36,256 bases of DNA from Candidatus Heimdallarchaeota archaeon. Its GTDB lineage: Archaea; Asgardarchaeota; Heimdallarchaeia; Heimdallarchaeales; Heimdallarchaeaceae. This document shows, piece by piece, positions 23,031 to 31,054 of this stretch. Location: the NCBI GenBank assembly GCA_016840095.1, contig JAEOSZ010000073.1, positions 1 through 36,256 on the forward strand. Reading direction: 5' to 3'. The first letter of the stretch is position 1. Every line of letters starts with the position of its first letter. Position numbers and translations under genes: made by a program. Below the pieces are notes generated by a model. The model searched no databases and was not told the origin of the DNA. It saw only the letters and a program-made list of their open reading frames with translations.

Positions 23031-23906
23031 CTACAAATCAAAAATTGAGCTTACTACTTTCTTCAAAGCTGGGCAATCTTGTTTTACAGAAAATGTCATT
23101 CCATCTTGAATATTGGCAACTTCAGAAACTGTAACTACAAATTTGGCTTTATAAAAATCATCTGTCATAGAGGCTGGAATAAAACGTATGTAGATAACTC
23201 CATTAGCTGCTTCTATTAAGTCTCCAGAAGCAGTTTTCACTCTAACAGTATCATCGTTTTCATCATAGATTTTTATCTCTAGATTTTGTAGTGGAAAAAC
23301 TGTTCTATTTTCTATTTTAAAACTGATTTTCCAAGAGCTATTTGCTTTCTCTTTGGATAAAATCTTCAAATCGATATCAAGAGAAGTTTCCTGAATTTTT
23401 GGTTTAGGCATAGGTTTTGGTTTAGGTTTTGCATCAGCTTTTACAGCAGAACTGGTTTTATTTTTCTTAGTTTTTTCCTTACCTTCTTCTTGAACTTTAG
23501 TTCTTGGTGTGTAAACTGATTTTATCTTTAAAGCTGAAGGATTATCAATCCAATTAACAATAGTTTTCATGAAAGAATATTTTACAGGATTTAACAAGTA
23601 TCTTTTTACACCGAGTTCTTCTTGTTTTGTTCTCAAACCAAGTATAGCTAATTCCCTTACTTTTGATTTTGTTATCGAGAGACTCTTATGCAGTTCTTCT
23701 GTAACTTCTTCAATAGCTTTTATAGTACGCATATAGATATCATATCTGTCTTTGAAATTCGCAATGTATTTTTCTCTGGATTCGTTTTCTTTTGTTTTGA
23801 TAGCTCTTATTCCATTACAAGAAGTTGCAGTTTCTTTTATCTCATCATCTGTTAGTACTCTTTTGATATTTTTCATAGCAAGAGAAATTTCACTCGAAGT
23901 AGCCAT
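23031..23906 (-). CDS. Hypothetical two-domain protein with Lys/Pro linker and beta-sandwich-like C-terminus
   Basis: A 291-residue protein that I do not recognise. Residues 1-130 are charged and helical (TVKAIEEVTEELHKSL-like stretches and a basic region KSKVRELAILGLRTKQEELG). Residues about 135-175 are a Lys- and Pro-rich linker with repeated KPKP units (AKPKPKPMPKPKIQE). The last 115 residues alternate like an immunoglobulin-type beta sandwich (SWKISFKIENRTVFPLQNLE, IYIRFIPASM, KFVVTVSEV). There is no signal peptide or TM segment, so it is probably cytoplasmic. The C-terminal part has the look of CARDB, FxLYD or adaptin-ear-like folds, but this is a guess from strand pattern only. It follows the DUF6884-like gene by 50 bases, with its own TATA-like TTTTATATTG at about 23935-23944. 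Confidence 0.6.
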   Translation of the reverse strand: MATSSEISLAMKNIKRVLTDDEIKETATSCNGIRAIKTKENESREKYIANFKDRYDIYMRTIKAIEEVTEELHKSLSITKSKVRELAILGLRTKQEELGVKRYLLNPVKYSFMKTIVNWIDNPSALKIKSVYTPRTKVQEEGKEKTKKNKTSSAVKADAKPKPKPMPKPKIQETSLDIDLKILSKEKANSSWKISFKIENRTVFPLQNLEIKIYDENDDTVRVKTASGDLIEAANGVIYIRFIPASMTDDFYKAKFVVTVSEVANIQDGMTFSVKQDCPALKKVVSSIFDL

Positions 23907-23956
23907 TAACCCATCTTAAAACTATAGAGAATTCAATATAAAAGCCTAAAAAACGC

Positions 23957-24664
23957 TCAAAAAAGAGCTTTTTTTTGATCCCACCATCTTCTAAAATCTA
24001 TTTTTCTAGGATTACTATTTTTTTCTTTCAAATCCAGAGCATAATTCAATAAAAGAGAACCTTTTGCACGGATATATCCCCCTATTGGAACCTTGAAGAT
24101 CTGTTGGTTATGTTCTTTCTCTACAATTGGTTTTTGATTAACTGAAACTATGTTTGAAGATTCCGTTCTTAGGTTTGGATTGAAATGAATAACTTGATCA
24201 GAATTGGACGCAAGAATCCCTAAGTCTCCAAGTGCTGTTAAATAATTTTTTCCTAATGCAAGATAGACAAGATCATACTTTTTTTTAGCTAATTGTTTTG
24301 CTCCTTCAAGTATGAAAAGTCCTTCAGCCATAGTTAGTATCTCTTTTGTAGTTTTATCAGTAAAAGAACAGTCATAAGGAGGGAGAAGATCATGTTCATC
24401 TACTAAACCAAAGCCTGCTGAGAGAATTTTATAATCTACTGAACAATAAGTCCTTAAAACATCAACTGATTTTCGAATGAATTTAGCTTGTTCTCCAGTA
24501 TAGAGTAAACCAGCCTTAGTGTTGTGTTGTTTGAATTCTCTCTTAGCTGCTTCTCTTTGCTCATGTCCCTCTAGATCTTTGCAAGTGGGTTGATTTGGAA
24601 GAGATATAGTCTTGAGTTTCCCACATGAGCTTATTATCAGTACAGAAGGTAGATTTTGGTTCAT
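23957..24664 (-). CDS. DUF6884-like protein
   Basis: A 235-residue soluble protein. The opening LIISSCGKLK, the central FIRKSVDVLRTYCSVDYKIL followed by SAGFGLVDEHDLLPPYDCSF, and the later LVYLALGKNYLTAL match the pattern of DUF6884-type proteins (short strand with SxCxxKK, then ILSAkyGLv and a PYD motif). That family has no firmly established activity; the Rossmann-like layout and the conserved Cys, Gly and PYD residues suggest nucleotide or nucleobase binding. The end is basic and Trp-rich (RRWWDQKK), possibly for nucleic acid contact. It is divergent from the FrhB-like gene, 91 bases apart, and followed by the two-domain hypothetical. Family match is by eye and moderately sure. Confidence 0.55.
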   Translation of the reverse strand: MNQNLPSVLIISSCGKLKTISLPNQPTCKDLEGHEQREAAKREFKQHNTKAGLLYTGEQAKFIRKSVDVLRTYCSVDYKILSAGFGLVDEHDLLPPYDCSFTDKTTKEILTMAEGLFILEGAKQLAKKKYDLVYLALGKNYLTALGDLGILASNSDQVIHFNPNLRTESSNIVSVNQKPIVEKEHNQQIFKVPIGGYIRAKGSLLLNYALDLKEKNSNPRKIDFRRWWDQKKALF

Positions 24665-24715
24665 AGTGTCGATTTCTCCTGTTACAGGACTTATTGCACA
24701 TTCATTCTCTAGCAG

Positions 24716-24729
24716 TTATATTTATATTT
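24716..24729 (+). promoter_or_regulatory. TATA box of the FrhB-like gene (leaderless GTG start)
   Basis: TTATATTTATATTT is centred about 33 bases before the GTG at 24756, predicting a transcription start within a few bases of the start codon. No SD site is present. Confidence 0.45.
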
Positions 24730-24755
24730 CTGTTATCTAACAACCAGTTATTAGA

Positions 24756-25919
24756 GTGTGGTCCCTATTGCCTCGATCAGATGTCTCCAAATCCATTTCA
24801 ATTTTCAAAGACAAGAGTAAATCTGTTCAAGACATCCATGATAATGGATTTTGCAACTACTGTGGAGTCTGTAAATTAGTATGCCCAACTGATGCAATTG
24901 AATACAGAGGTGGAGAGATTCAAGTTAATAGCAAGTGCATTTTCTGTAGTAAGTGTTTAGATATTTGTTCTCAGAATCACAAAGAGAGATATGCTCCTAA
25001 CCTCACTGATAGAAGGGATAACTCCAAAATCAAACAATATGATAAAAAATTGAAACATGTACCACTTGGAGAATTTAGAGATATTTTTATTTGTGAGACT
25101 CTTAAGCCTCTAATTAAAGAAACAGCAATGGTAGGAGGAACAACCCTATCTATTCTCTCAACAGCTTTTGATATAGGCTTAATTGACACTGCAATAGTTA
25201 CTGATTTTGATAAAAATGAAACGTTTCCATCTGGAGTAATTGTAAAAACTGAAAAGCAACTTCTAAAAACAGGAGGGAGTAAATATCTACCCACATTATC
25301 TCTCGATAAATTAGGAGAAATCTTAACCGATGATAATGTGCATTCTGTAGGAATAACAACTCTTCCTTGCCAAGCTTATGTTATTGCAAAAATGAGAGAA
25401 AATCCCAGTACTGAAAAATATGTTTCCAAAATTAAACTAGTTCTAACTTTATTTTGTGGTAGCGGATTACCTTCAAGAGAGGATGTCATTAAATTCTTCA
25501 AGAAAACTGGGGTAGTTGATTCTTTAACAGATCTTTCAGTTCAAAGAAAAAAAATCAAGAAATACTGGAGATTGAATCCTCAGGATCAACAGAGGTATAT
25601 CTATACAACGAAGAAAGGAAAACAATTTGATTTCTCTGCAAGAAGAATCCTCACCAGTAAATCAAAACAAAACTGTAGAAGAGTTTGTCCTGATTATACT
25701 GGATATCACAGTGATATCTCAATAGGCGGATCTGGTCTGAAGTCGAATATAGCAATTATTCGAAGTCAGATTGGAGAAAAAGTTTTCCAAGAGTCTTTAG
25801 GAAGAAAGAACATCAAGAAGAAAAGATTTACTTGGTGGAACTATTTTCTAATAAATCTCATGGGAAAAAATAAGAGGAAACAAGTTAGAGAAATACTTCA
25901 AAAAGAGATTTTTACCTAA
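24756..25919 (+). CDS. Coenzyme F420 hydrogenase/dehydrogenase beta-subunit-like protein (FrhB family)
   Basis: A 387-residue iron-sulfur flavoprotein of the FrhB/FdhB/FpoF family, which uses FAD and Fe-S clusters to pass electrons to or from F420 or ferredoxin. The N-terminal ferredoxin part has two 4Fe-4S motifs: Cys33, 36, 39, 43 (CNYCGVCKLVCP) and Cys61, 64, 67, 71 (CIFCSKCLDIC). The FrhB core shows MVGGTTLSIL, VGITTLPCQAYVIAKM (the family's GTPCQ region), LTLFCGSGLPS and CRRVCPDYTGYHSDISIGGSG. The GTG at 24756 was chosen because it lies at the expected distance from a TATA box. No hydrogenase, formate dehydrogenase or sulfite reductase partner gene is adjacent, so it is an orphan member. 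Its stop overlaps that of the convergent ion transporter by four bases. Confidence 0.88.
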   Translation: MWSLLPRSDVSKSISIFKDKSKSVQDIHDNGFCNYCGVCKLVCPTDAIEYRGGEIQVNSKCIFCSKCLDICSQNHKERYAPNLTDRRDNSKIKQYDKKLKHVPLGEFRDIFICETLKPLIKETAMVGGTTLSILSTAFDIGLIDTAIVTDFDKNETFPSGVIVKTEKQLLKTGGSKYLPTLSLDKLGEILTDDNVHSVGITTLPCQAYVIAKMRENPSTEKYVSKIKLVLTLFCGSGLPSREDVIKFFKKTGVVDSLTDLSVQRKKIKKYWRLNPQDQQRYIYTTKKGKQFDFSARRILTSKSKQNCRRVCPDYTGYHSDISIGGSGLKSNIAIIRSQIGEKVFQESLGRKNIKKKRFTWWNYFLINLMGKNKRKQVREILQKEIFT

Positions 25920-27412
25920 GCAAATATAGCAATCAAAACGAAGGAATATACAATTGCTAAGAGAGCATGGATGATTGTTAAACCTAGTGTTTTCTTAACA
26001 TATTGCATAAAAGTAATATCATCTCCTTCTCTATTTAGAACCTTAATAGCAATCAAAATCGTAATTGAACCAATTGGAGAGAGAGAACCACCCATATTCC
26101 CTGCAAAGACAAAAGCAAACCATAATCCTAGATTTTGCATACCTATATTACTCACTATTTTTCCGAAGATCTGAGAGAACAAAATAGCTGCAGAAGAAGC
26201 ATCAAGAAATCCTGCAACTGGTAATCCGATTAGTCCTACAATTAATGCAACTAATATTAATGTTCCAGTCGTAGCTCCAACTCCAATCATATCACTCAAT
26301 GTAGTATTGATTGGTTGAAGAGACCCAACTCCAATGAAAATACCCATCAGTACAAAAAGACCTGCATAATATACTATCATCTCCCATTCTATTCCTTCTT
26401 TGATAAATTCGACCAAATTGTCATTGAATAGTACCAAAGCTAACATTGCTACAAACAAAGCTATGAAACCCATTCCAATGCCAATTAAATCTGAAAGAAT
26501 AAACCCTGTAAAAAGAATAACAATTAATGCAACTGACTTGTAAACATCAGTTTTTTTCTTTACACTTGTCCAGATATTGATACGTTTGATTTGCTCGATT
26601 TTTTCTTCTGGAATAGAGATGAAAAGCTCTTTTCTATACAAGAGGAAGAAATACACAACTGCAACTGCAAAGAAGATCAGAGCAGCTGGAAACATGATTA
26701 AGGTAAATTTTAGAAAATTGATATTAGCTACAGCTTCGTACGAAGGATTTGATTCAAGTAAATTGAGAAAAGATTTGTAAAAAATTAAGTTAGGTAAAGA
26801 TGAAACGGGAGTAGGAAGACCGCCTATTATCGTGTTCGTTCCAACAAACAAAACATATGGTTGAGGTCTCAAATCTAATTCTTTACACACTATTACTGTT
26901 AAAGATCCAAGGATGATAATTGCACTCAGATTATCAAAAAACATACTTAATAGGAAACTGAATCCTCCTAAAGATATCATAAGTTTTTTTGGATCACCCT
27001 TAGTTCTTTTGACAATCGCTAGTGAAATAAGATCAAAAAATCCAGACTTCTTTGTAACTGAAACAATTACACTTACTGAGAAGATAATTAAGATTACATC
27101 TACATCAATCATCTGAGCTAATGCTTCTAAAAAGTTGTTTGGAATTTCTTCTCTAATAGAATTCGCTTCCAATAATAGATCCCAATCTGTCATAAATTTA
27201 AAAATGAATCCAGCAACTACAGCTCCAATAACTGTTATTTTTGGAGTATCTATCTTTTCAACCATAAGACCAATAATACTAAGTACAACTACAATAATTA
27301 TTAAAATAATTCCAGCCCACTGTAGTGTACTACTAACCAAATAACCACCTGAACAGAGATATGAAAGACTCAATATTGGAACAATAATGAATGATCTTCT
27401 GTTTAAACTCAC
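25916..27412 (-). CDS. ArsB/NhaD-like ion transporter (IT superfamily)
   Basis: A 498-residue membrane protein with 11 to 13 helices and the two-fold repeat of the ion transporter superfamily. First-half re-entrant region: LLSMFFDNLSAIIILGSLTV, then TNTIIGGLPTPVSSLPNLIF, equivalent to the DN and GDPPN motifs of ArsB/NhaD proteins. Second-half region: VAGFLDASSAAILFSQ and AGNMGGSLSPIGSITILIA, equivalent to the GxNxTPIG motif. Substrate could be sodium/proton exchange, arsenite or an organic anion. Proximity to two CPA2 antiporters favours cation or pH homeostasis, by inference. The start is GTG at 27412; an ATG at 27420 on the same strand meets a stop after three codons. An alternative is a later start, since the first 20 residues are weakly conserved. 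Confidence 0.83.
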   Translation of the reverse strand: MSLNRRSFIIVPILSLSYLCSGGYLVSSTLQWAGIILIIIVVVLSIIGLMVEKIDTPKITVIGAVVAGFIFKFMTDWDLLLEANSIREEIPNNFLEALAQMIDVDVILIIFSVSVIVSVTKKSGFFDLISLAIVKRTKGDPKKLMISLGGFSFLLSMFFDNLSAIIILGSLTVIVCKELDLRPQPYVLFVGTNTIIGGLPTPVSSLPNLIFYKSFLNLLESNPSYEAVANINFLKFTLIMFPAALIFFAVAVVYFFLLYRKELFISIPEEKIEQIKRINIWTSVKKKTDVYKSVALIVILFTGFILSDLIGIGMGFIALFVAMLALVLFNDNLVEFIKEGIEWEMIVYYAGLFVLMGIFIGVGSLQPINTTLSDMIGVGATTGTLILVALIVGLIGLPVAGFLDASSAAILFSQIFGKIVSNIGMQNLGLWFAFVFAGNMGGSLSPIGSITILIAIKVLNREGDDITFMQYVKKTLGLTIIHALLAIVYSFVLIAIFA

Positions 27413-27504
27413 TCAACCATTTTAAGAACTTTTCTTACAATTATTTAGGCAACTGAACGATTATTAAAATAATTAAATAATTATAAGAAAGAAAAAATAA
27501 TAAT

Positions 27505-27554
27505 ATGTATAATTATCCAAAGAAATAAATAGGATGGCTCTTCTCGGAACATGA
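27505..27554 (+). promoter_or_regulatory. Promoter and six-codon leader ORF of the antiporter cassette
   Basis: A TATA-like ATGTATAATTA at about 27505-27514 precedes an ATG at 27534 by about 25 bases. That ATG opens a six-codon frame (MALLGT) whose TGA at 27552-27554 overlaps the antiporter ATG at 27551 as ATGA. The antiporter's own ATG lacks a clear SD. The layout would allow initiation at the leader ORF and restart at the antiporter. Chance is a real alternative for so short a frame. Confidence 0.3.
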
Positions 27555-29011
27555 AAATGACTGACTTGGGGTTAATCATATTAGAACTAGGTTCTATTTT
27601 GGTTTTCGGATTTTTGGGAGCACACTTGTTCAAGAAAATTCGTATTCCTCAAGTTTTGGGTTTTATTATTTCTGGATTTATCATAGGTTTACCGAATAGG
27701 TATCTCAGAGAATTTGTATCGTATGATTTTATAGAAAAATTATCTCATCCTCTAGTCACCATTGCTCTAGGTATAATAGGATTCAACATAGGTGCAGAGT
27801 TATCTTGGAAGGAGTTAAAGAAAATAGATAAAAGGATTCTATTTGTTTTGTTTGCTGATAGCATAGGAACTTTCCTTGTTGTATCTCTACTAGTAGGATT
27901 GTTAACTCCATTAGGTTGGAATTTTGCATTCATCTTAGGAGCACTTGGAAGTGCTACAGCTCCTGCAGCTACGGCAGACATATTATGGGAGTACAAATCA
28001 TCAGGACCTTTAACGCAAGCAGTCCTATTCATTCTAGCAGTCGATGATATTGTTGCAATTTTACTTGTTCAAATAACAACCAATGTAACATTGGGTTCTG
28101 TTCCTGGAAACGATTTCAGTGCTCTTCATACTTTTACTGAATTTGCATATGAAGTTGGAGTTGCTATGGCAATAGGAATAGCTGCTGGAGTTATAGTAAC
28201 TTATATTGTCAATCAAGTCAAAGATCATGGTGAGATGCTAGAATTTGTTATTGGCATTTTAGTTGTTATCATAGGTATTGCTCTTTTCTTGGAGATTTCA
28301 GCTATTCTAGGAACAATGTTATTTGGAGCAGTCTTGGCATCTTTTGGAAAGAAAAGCACGGCAGGTGTATTTCACGATATTTTCAAAATAGGAGGACCAA
28401 TTATTGCTATCTTTTTTATTATGGTTGGATTCAATATGGATCCTGCGAGTTTGTTAAGTATAGGTGTTATTGGAACAGTATATCTAGTTGGTCGAACAAT
28501 TGGTAAAGTTGGTTTTGTAAGTGCGACAGCAAGAGCTGTAAAATGCAAACCAGCTATAAGTAAATATCTTGGTTTATGCCTGTTTAGTCAAGCTGGAGTT
28601 GCATTAGGTTTAGCTGTAGAAATTGATTATGTTTTCCAAGATATCCACTGGATCCCACCTGGTCAAACATTAAGTCTTGCAGCTCAAGCTAATTTAATCC
28701 TTACAACAATAACAGGAACTATCATAATTGTCCAGATAATCGGACCACTTCTAGTGAGATGGGCAATACATAGATGTGGAGAAGCTGCATGTAAGGAGGA
28801 TCAAATTGATATTGCTCATGCAACAGGTAGAGACGAACTTGCAGAGAAGCTTGAAGCAGAAACTAAAGAACTTCCTTATGAAGCTGCTGTAGATAAACCT
28901 TCATCAGAAGAATCAAGTGAAAAATTAGTTAGTTTCAGTAGGGTTGGCAAAGTGTTTCGGCAGATGAAACATAGCTTCGGGAAGAATAATAATGAAAAAA
29001 AGAAGAAGTAG
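27551..29011 (+). CDS. CPA2-family monovalent cation/proton antiporter 1 (Kef-type)
   Basis: A 486-residue integral membrane antiporter exchanging Na+ or K+ for H+. About 12 helices span residues 8-425. Family marks are FKKIRIPQVLGFIISGFIIG near the N-terminus, ATAPAATADILWEYKSSG before the ion-binding helix, and the paired aspartates Asp165-Asp166 in LAVDDIVAILL, the hallmark of electrogenic CPA2 members. LFSQAGVALGLAVEI lies late in the fold. The tail (about 430-486) is polar and ends in basic residues; it lacks the TrkA-N/TrkA-C regulatory domains often fused to Kef proteins. The CBS-pair protein follows 51 bases downstream and may supply that sensing. Divergent from the ArsB/NhaD-like gene. 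Confidence 0.9.
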   Translation: MKMTDLGLIILELGSILVFGFLGAHLFKKIRIPQVLGFIISGFIIGLPNRYLREFVSYDFIEKLSHPLVTIALGIIGFNIGAELSWKELKKIDKRILFVLFADSIGTFLVVSLLVGLLTPLGWNFAFILGALGSATAPAATADILWEYKSSGPLTQAVLFILAVDDIVAILLVQITTNVTLGSVPGNDFSALHTFTEFAYEVGVAMAIGIAAGVIVTYIVNQVKDHGEMLEFVIGILVVIIGIALFLEISAILGTMLFGAVLASFGKKSTAGVFHDIFKIGGPIIAIFFIMVGFNMDPASLLSIGVIGTVYLVGRTIGKVGFVSATARAVKCKPAISKYLGLCLFSQAGVALGLAVEIDYVFQDIHWIPPGQTLSLAAQANLILTTITGTIIIVQIIGPLLVRWAIHRCGEAACKEDQIDIAHATGRDELAEKLEAETKELPYEAAVDKPSSEESSEKLVSFSRVGKVFRQMKHSFGKNNNEKKKK

Positions 29012-29034
29012 TAACTTTTAACACTACAAAACTA

Positions 29035-29044
29035 TTTTATATTT
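29035..29044 (+). promoter_or_regulatory. Internal TATA box before the CBS gene
   Basis: TTTTATATTT centred about 24 bases before the ATG at 29063. The CBS-antiporter part of the cassette could therefore also be transcribed on its own as a leaderless message. Confidence 0.4.
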
Positions 29045-29062
29045 CACTTATTTATCTCAAAC

Positions 29063-29548
29063 ATGGAAGAAATGATGGAAGATGTCTTCTCCAAAGTTAA
29101 GGAAATGAAAGCAAAAGATTTCCCACTTCGAGAAGTATCCAAAGTTAATGAAGATGTAGGTTGTAGTGATCTACTAGATTTATTGTTAGAAGAGGGTAAA
29201 CCTGTTGCAATGGTATACAATGATAAAGATGAATTTCAAGGTCTTATATCTGTTCGAAATCTTCTATCTTTGCTGAAACCTAGAAAAACTGATATTACTG
29301 ATGTGTTTGCTCAAACTCATGTTCTTTCTTGTATTACTGCTTTCGATTTGGTAAATAGTGGTGTTCCTATAGTTAATGATGAAGATGATATTGAAAGAGT
29401 AGCTGGATTAATGGATAAATATAACACTACTTATCTCCCCAGAAGAATCGATAGAAAACATGAAATCAAAGGAATGATTTTTCTCAGAGATATTATAGAG
29501 TTACTCAGAGAAAACTGGTTTGGAGCATGTATAGATATGGATGATTAA
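29063..29548 (+). CDS. Stand-alone CBS-pair protein
   Basis: A 161-residue soluble protein made of two CBS motifs. The first covers about residues 15-72 (MKAKDFPLREVSKVNEDVGC, then VAMVYNDKDEFQGLISVRNLLSLL). The second covers about 80-155 (DVFAQTHVLSCITAFDLVNS, then TYLPRRIDRKHEIKGMIFLRDIIELL). CBS pairs bind adenosine nucleotides (AMP, ATP, c-di-AMP in some families) and regulate the proteins they contact. It lies between two CPA2 antiporters, with only 5 bases between its stop and the GTG of the next frame (14 to the preferred ATG). A role as a nucleotide-responsive regulator of one or both antiporters is the natural inference. The ligand cannot be read from sequence. An in-frame ATG at 29072 (residue 4) is an alternative start. 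Confidence 0.82.
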   Translation: MEEMMEDVFSKVKEMKAKDFPLREVSKVNEDVGCSDLLDLLLEEGKPVAMVYNDKDEFQGLISVRNLLSLLKPRKTDITDVFAQTHVLSCITAFDLVNSGVPIVNDEDDIERVAGLMDKYNTTYLPRRIDRKHEIKGMIFLRDIIELLRENWFGACIDMDD

Positions 29549-29562
29549 TATAGGTGCAGAAC

Positions 29563-31017
29563 ATGACTTTCGATTTCACTATATTTCTTTATATCGGCAT
29601 TGCACTAATTTCAGCAAGACTCCTTGGGGAATTGTTCGAGAGAATAAAACTCTCTTCTATTCTTGGAGAATTGTTTGCAGGTTTTCTCTTTGGTGGGCCT
29701 ATTTTTGAGCTAGCAGGTTTCCATGGATTCAACCTAGATTCAACTCATACATTTAGCTTTGAGATGATGAAAGAAAGCATTGAACCTCTAGCACAGATTG
29801 GAATATTATTTCTATTATTTATTGTTGGTTCGGAGATTAAGACAAGTGAGCTTAGAAAAGCAGGAAAAAGAAATCTTTTCATTTCTTTAATTGACGTTAC
29901 TATAACCTATGGTTTAGGATTATTGATAAGTTTTTCATTATTTAATTTCACTGCCAGAAATGTTGGATTCGGAACCAAGGAGATAATTGGAATGTCAGCT
30001 TTCTTTGCATTAATTTTCGTACCAACTAGTATTGGTACTACAGTTAGAACGTTAGGAAACATGAAAAAACTAAATTCGAAAGAAGGCCAAACATTATTGA
30101 GTTTAGCGGTTTTTGATGACTTTCTTGGGTTACTACTCTTGCTTGTTGTTTCTGGTATTCTCTTCTCAAGCAACTCTGATTCAGGTCTAAGTCCAGCAGT
30201 TAGCATTATACTACAAGTCACTTTTATTATAGTTCTAATAGTTGTTATTCTATATTTGCTTCCTAAAATGTTAGAATTTTTCGAAAAGAGATTCAGCACT
30301 TTTTCTTTAGCATCAACAAGCTATTTCTCTGTGGGGATAATTCTTGCGATTCTACTAGTTACAGGTTTCTTTGCTGAATTTCTAGGAGTCTCAGCTGCTA
30401 TAGGAGCTTTTCTACTTGGTGTTGGAATGCAAAGGAACAGGTTTCTGATGAGTGTTCCTCTGGAAACATTTACGAAGATTGGTGAAGGTGCATTCATTCC
30501 ATTGTTCTTCTTCTCAGTGGGAAGTTCATTCATTCTGGAAGAATTCAATCCTCTTCTGATTATACTGATTCCACTGATAATAATCTCTAAAGTCACTGGT
30601 TCTTTCACAGGTGCAATGTTTTCAACCAATCCATTGCAAAGATTCATCATTAAGACAAGACAACGATTTGGTAAGAATACTGAAACTGAATCTGATCCAT
30701 CTACATTAGTAGAAGATAAGAAAGAAAAACGTGTTAGAAGCTGGTGGGACAGAAGGAAACCTGATGTTTTGTCTTCTGGAAGAATAGCTTTAGGGATGAT
30801 GCCTAAAGGAGAGATTACACTAGTAATAGCTGCAATTGGCTTATCTGCAGGATTGACAATGTTTACAGACTCTCAACAATTGATGTTCTTTAATGAACTA
30901 TATTCTGTTGTAATTTTACTAGTGTTAATTACAGTATTCTTGACACCTTTACTGTTAAGATTAGCATTCAGGTCGTCTAAGAAACAGCCACTTCAAATTG
31001 ACATAACTGAAGAGTGA
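29563..31017 (+). CDS. CPA2-family monovalent cation/proton antiporter 2 (Kef-type) with charged loop insertion
   Basis: A 484-residue antiporter of the same superfamily as the gene at 27551 but only distantly similar to it. Marks are LLGELFERIKLSSILGELFAG, LLFIVGSEIKTSELRKAGKR, VPTSIGTTVRTLG and the paired aspartates in LAVFDDFLGLLLLL (Asp185-Asp186). MMPKGEITLVIAAIGLSAG is the conserved GE motif of the last helices. A long hydrophilic insertion of about 50 residues (nucleotides about 30627-30780, rich in Lys, Arg, Glu and with SWWDRRKPD) separates two late helices and should face the cytoplasm. The start ATG at 29563 was preferred over an in-frame GTG at 29554, because AGGTG at 29552-29556 makes a good SD for it. 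Probably translated together with the CBS gene. Confidence 0.88.
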   Translation: MTFDFTIFLYIGIALISARLLGELFERIKLSSILGELFAGFLFGGPIFELAGFHGFNLDSTHTFSFEMMKESIEPLAQIGILFLLFIVGSEIKTSELRKAGKRNLFISLIDVTITYGLGLLISFSLFNFTARNVGFGTKEIIGMSAFFALIFVPTSIGTTVRTLGNMKKLNSKEGQTLLSLAVFDDFLGLLLLLVVSGILFSSNSDSGLSPAVSIILQVTFIIVLIVVILYLLPKMLEFFEKRFSTFSLASTSYFSVGIILAILLVTGFFAEFLGVSAAIGAFLLGVGMQRNRFLMSVPLETFTKIGEGAFIPLFFFSVGSSFILEEFNPLLIILIPLIIISKVTGSFTGAMFSTNPLQRFIIKTRQRFGKNTETESDPSTLVEDKKEKRVRSWWDRRKPDVLSSGRIALGMMPKGEITLVIAAIGLSAGLTMFTDSQQLMFFNELYSVVILLVLITVFLTPLLLRLAFRSSKKQPLQIDITEE

Positions 31018-31030
31018 GAATCCTCATTCC

Positions 31031-31051
31031 TCTTCTTTTTGAAGAATTAGA
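31031..31051. terminator. Shared terminator between convergent genes
   Basis: TCTTCTTTTTGAAGAA contains a T5 run on the plus strand, flanked by TTC/GAA arms, just after the antiporter stop. The following A-rich stretch (AGAAAATCAAAAATC) gives T-runs on the minus strand at the end of the convergent hypothetical operon. Confidence 0.35.
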
Positions 31052-31054
31052 AAA

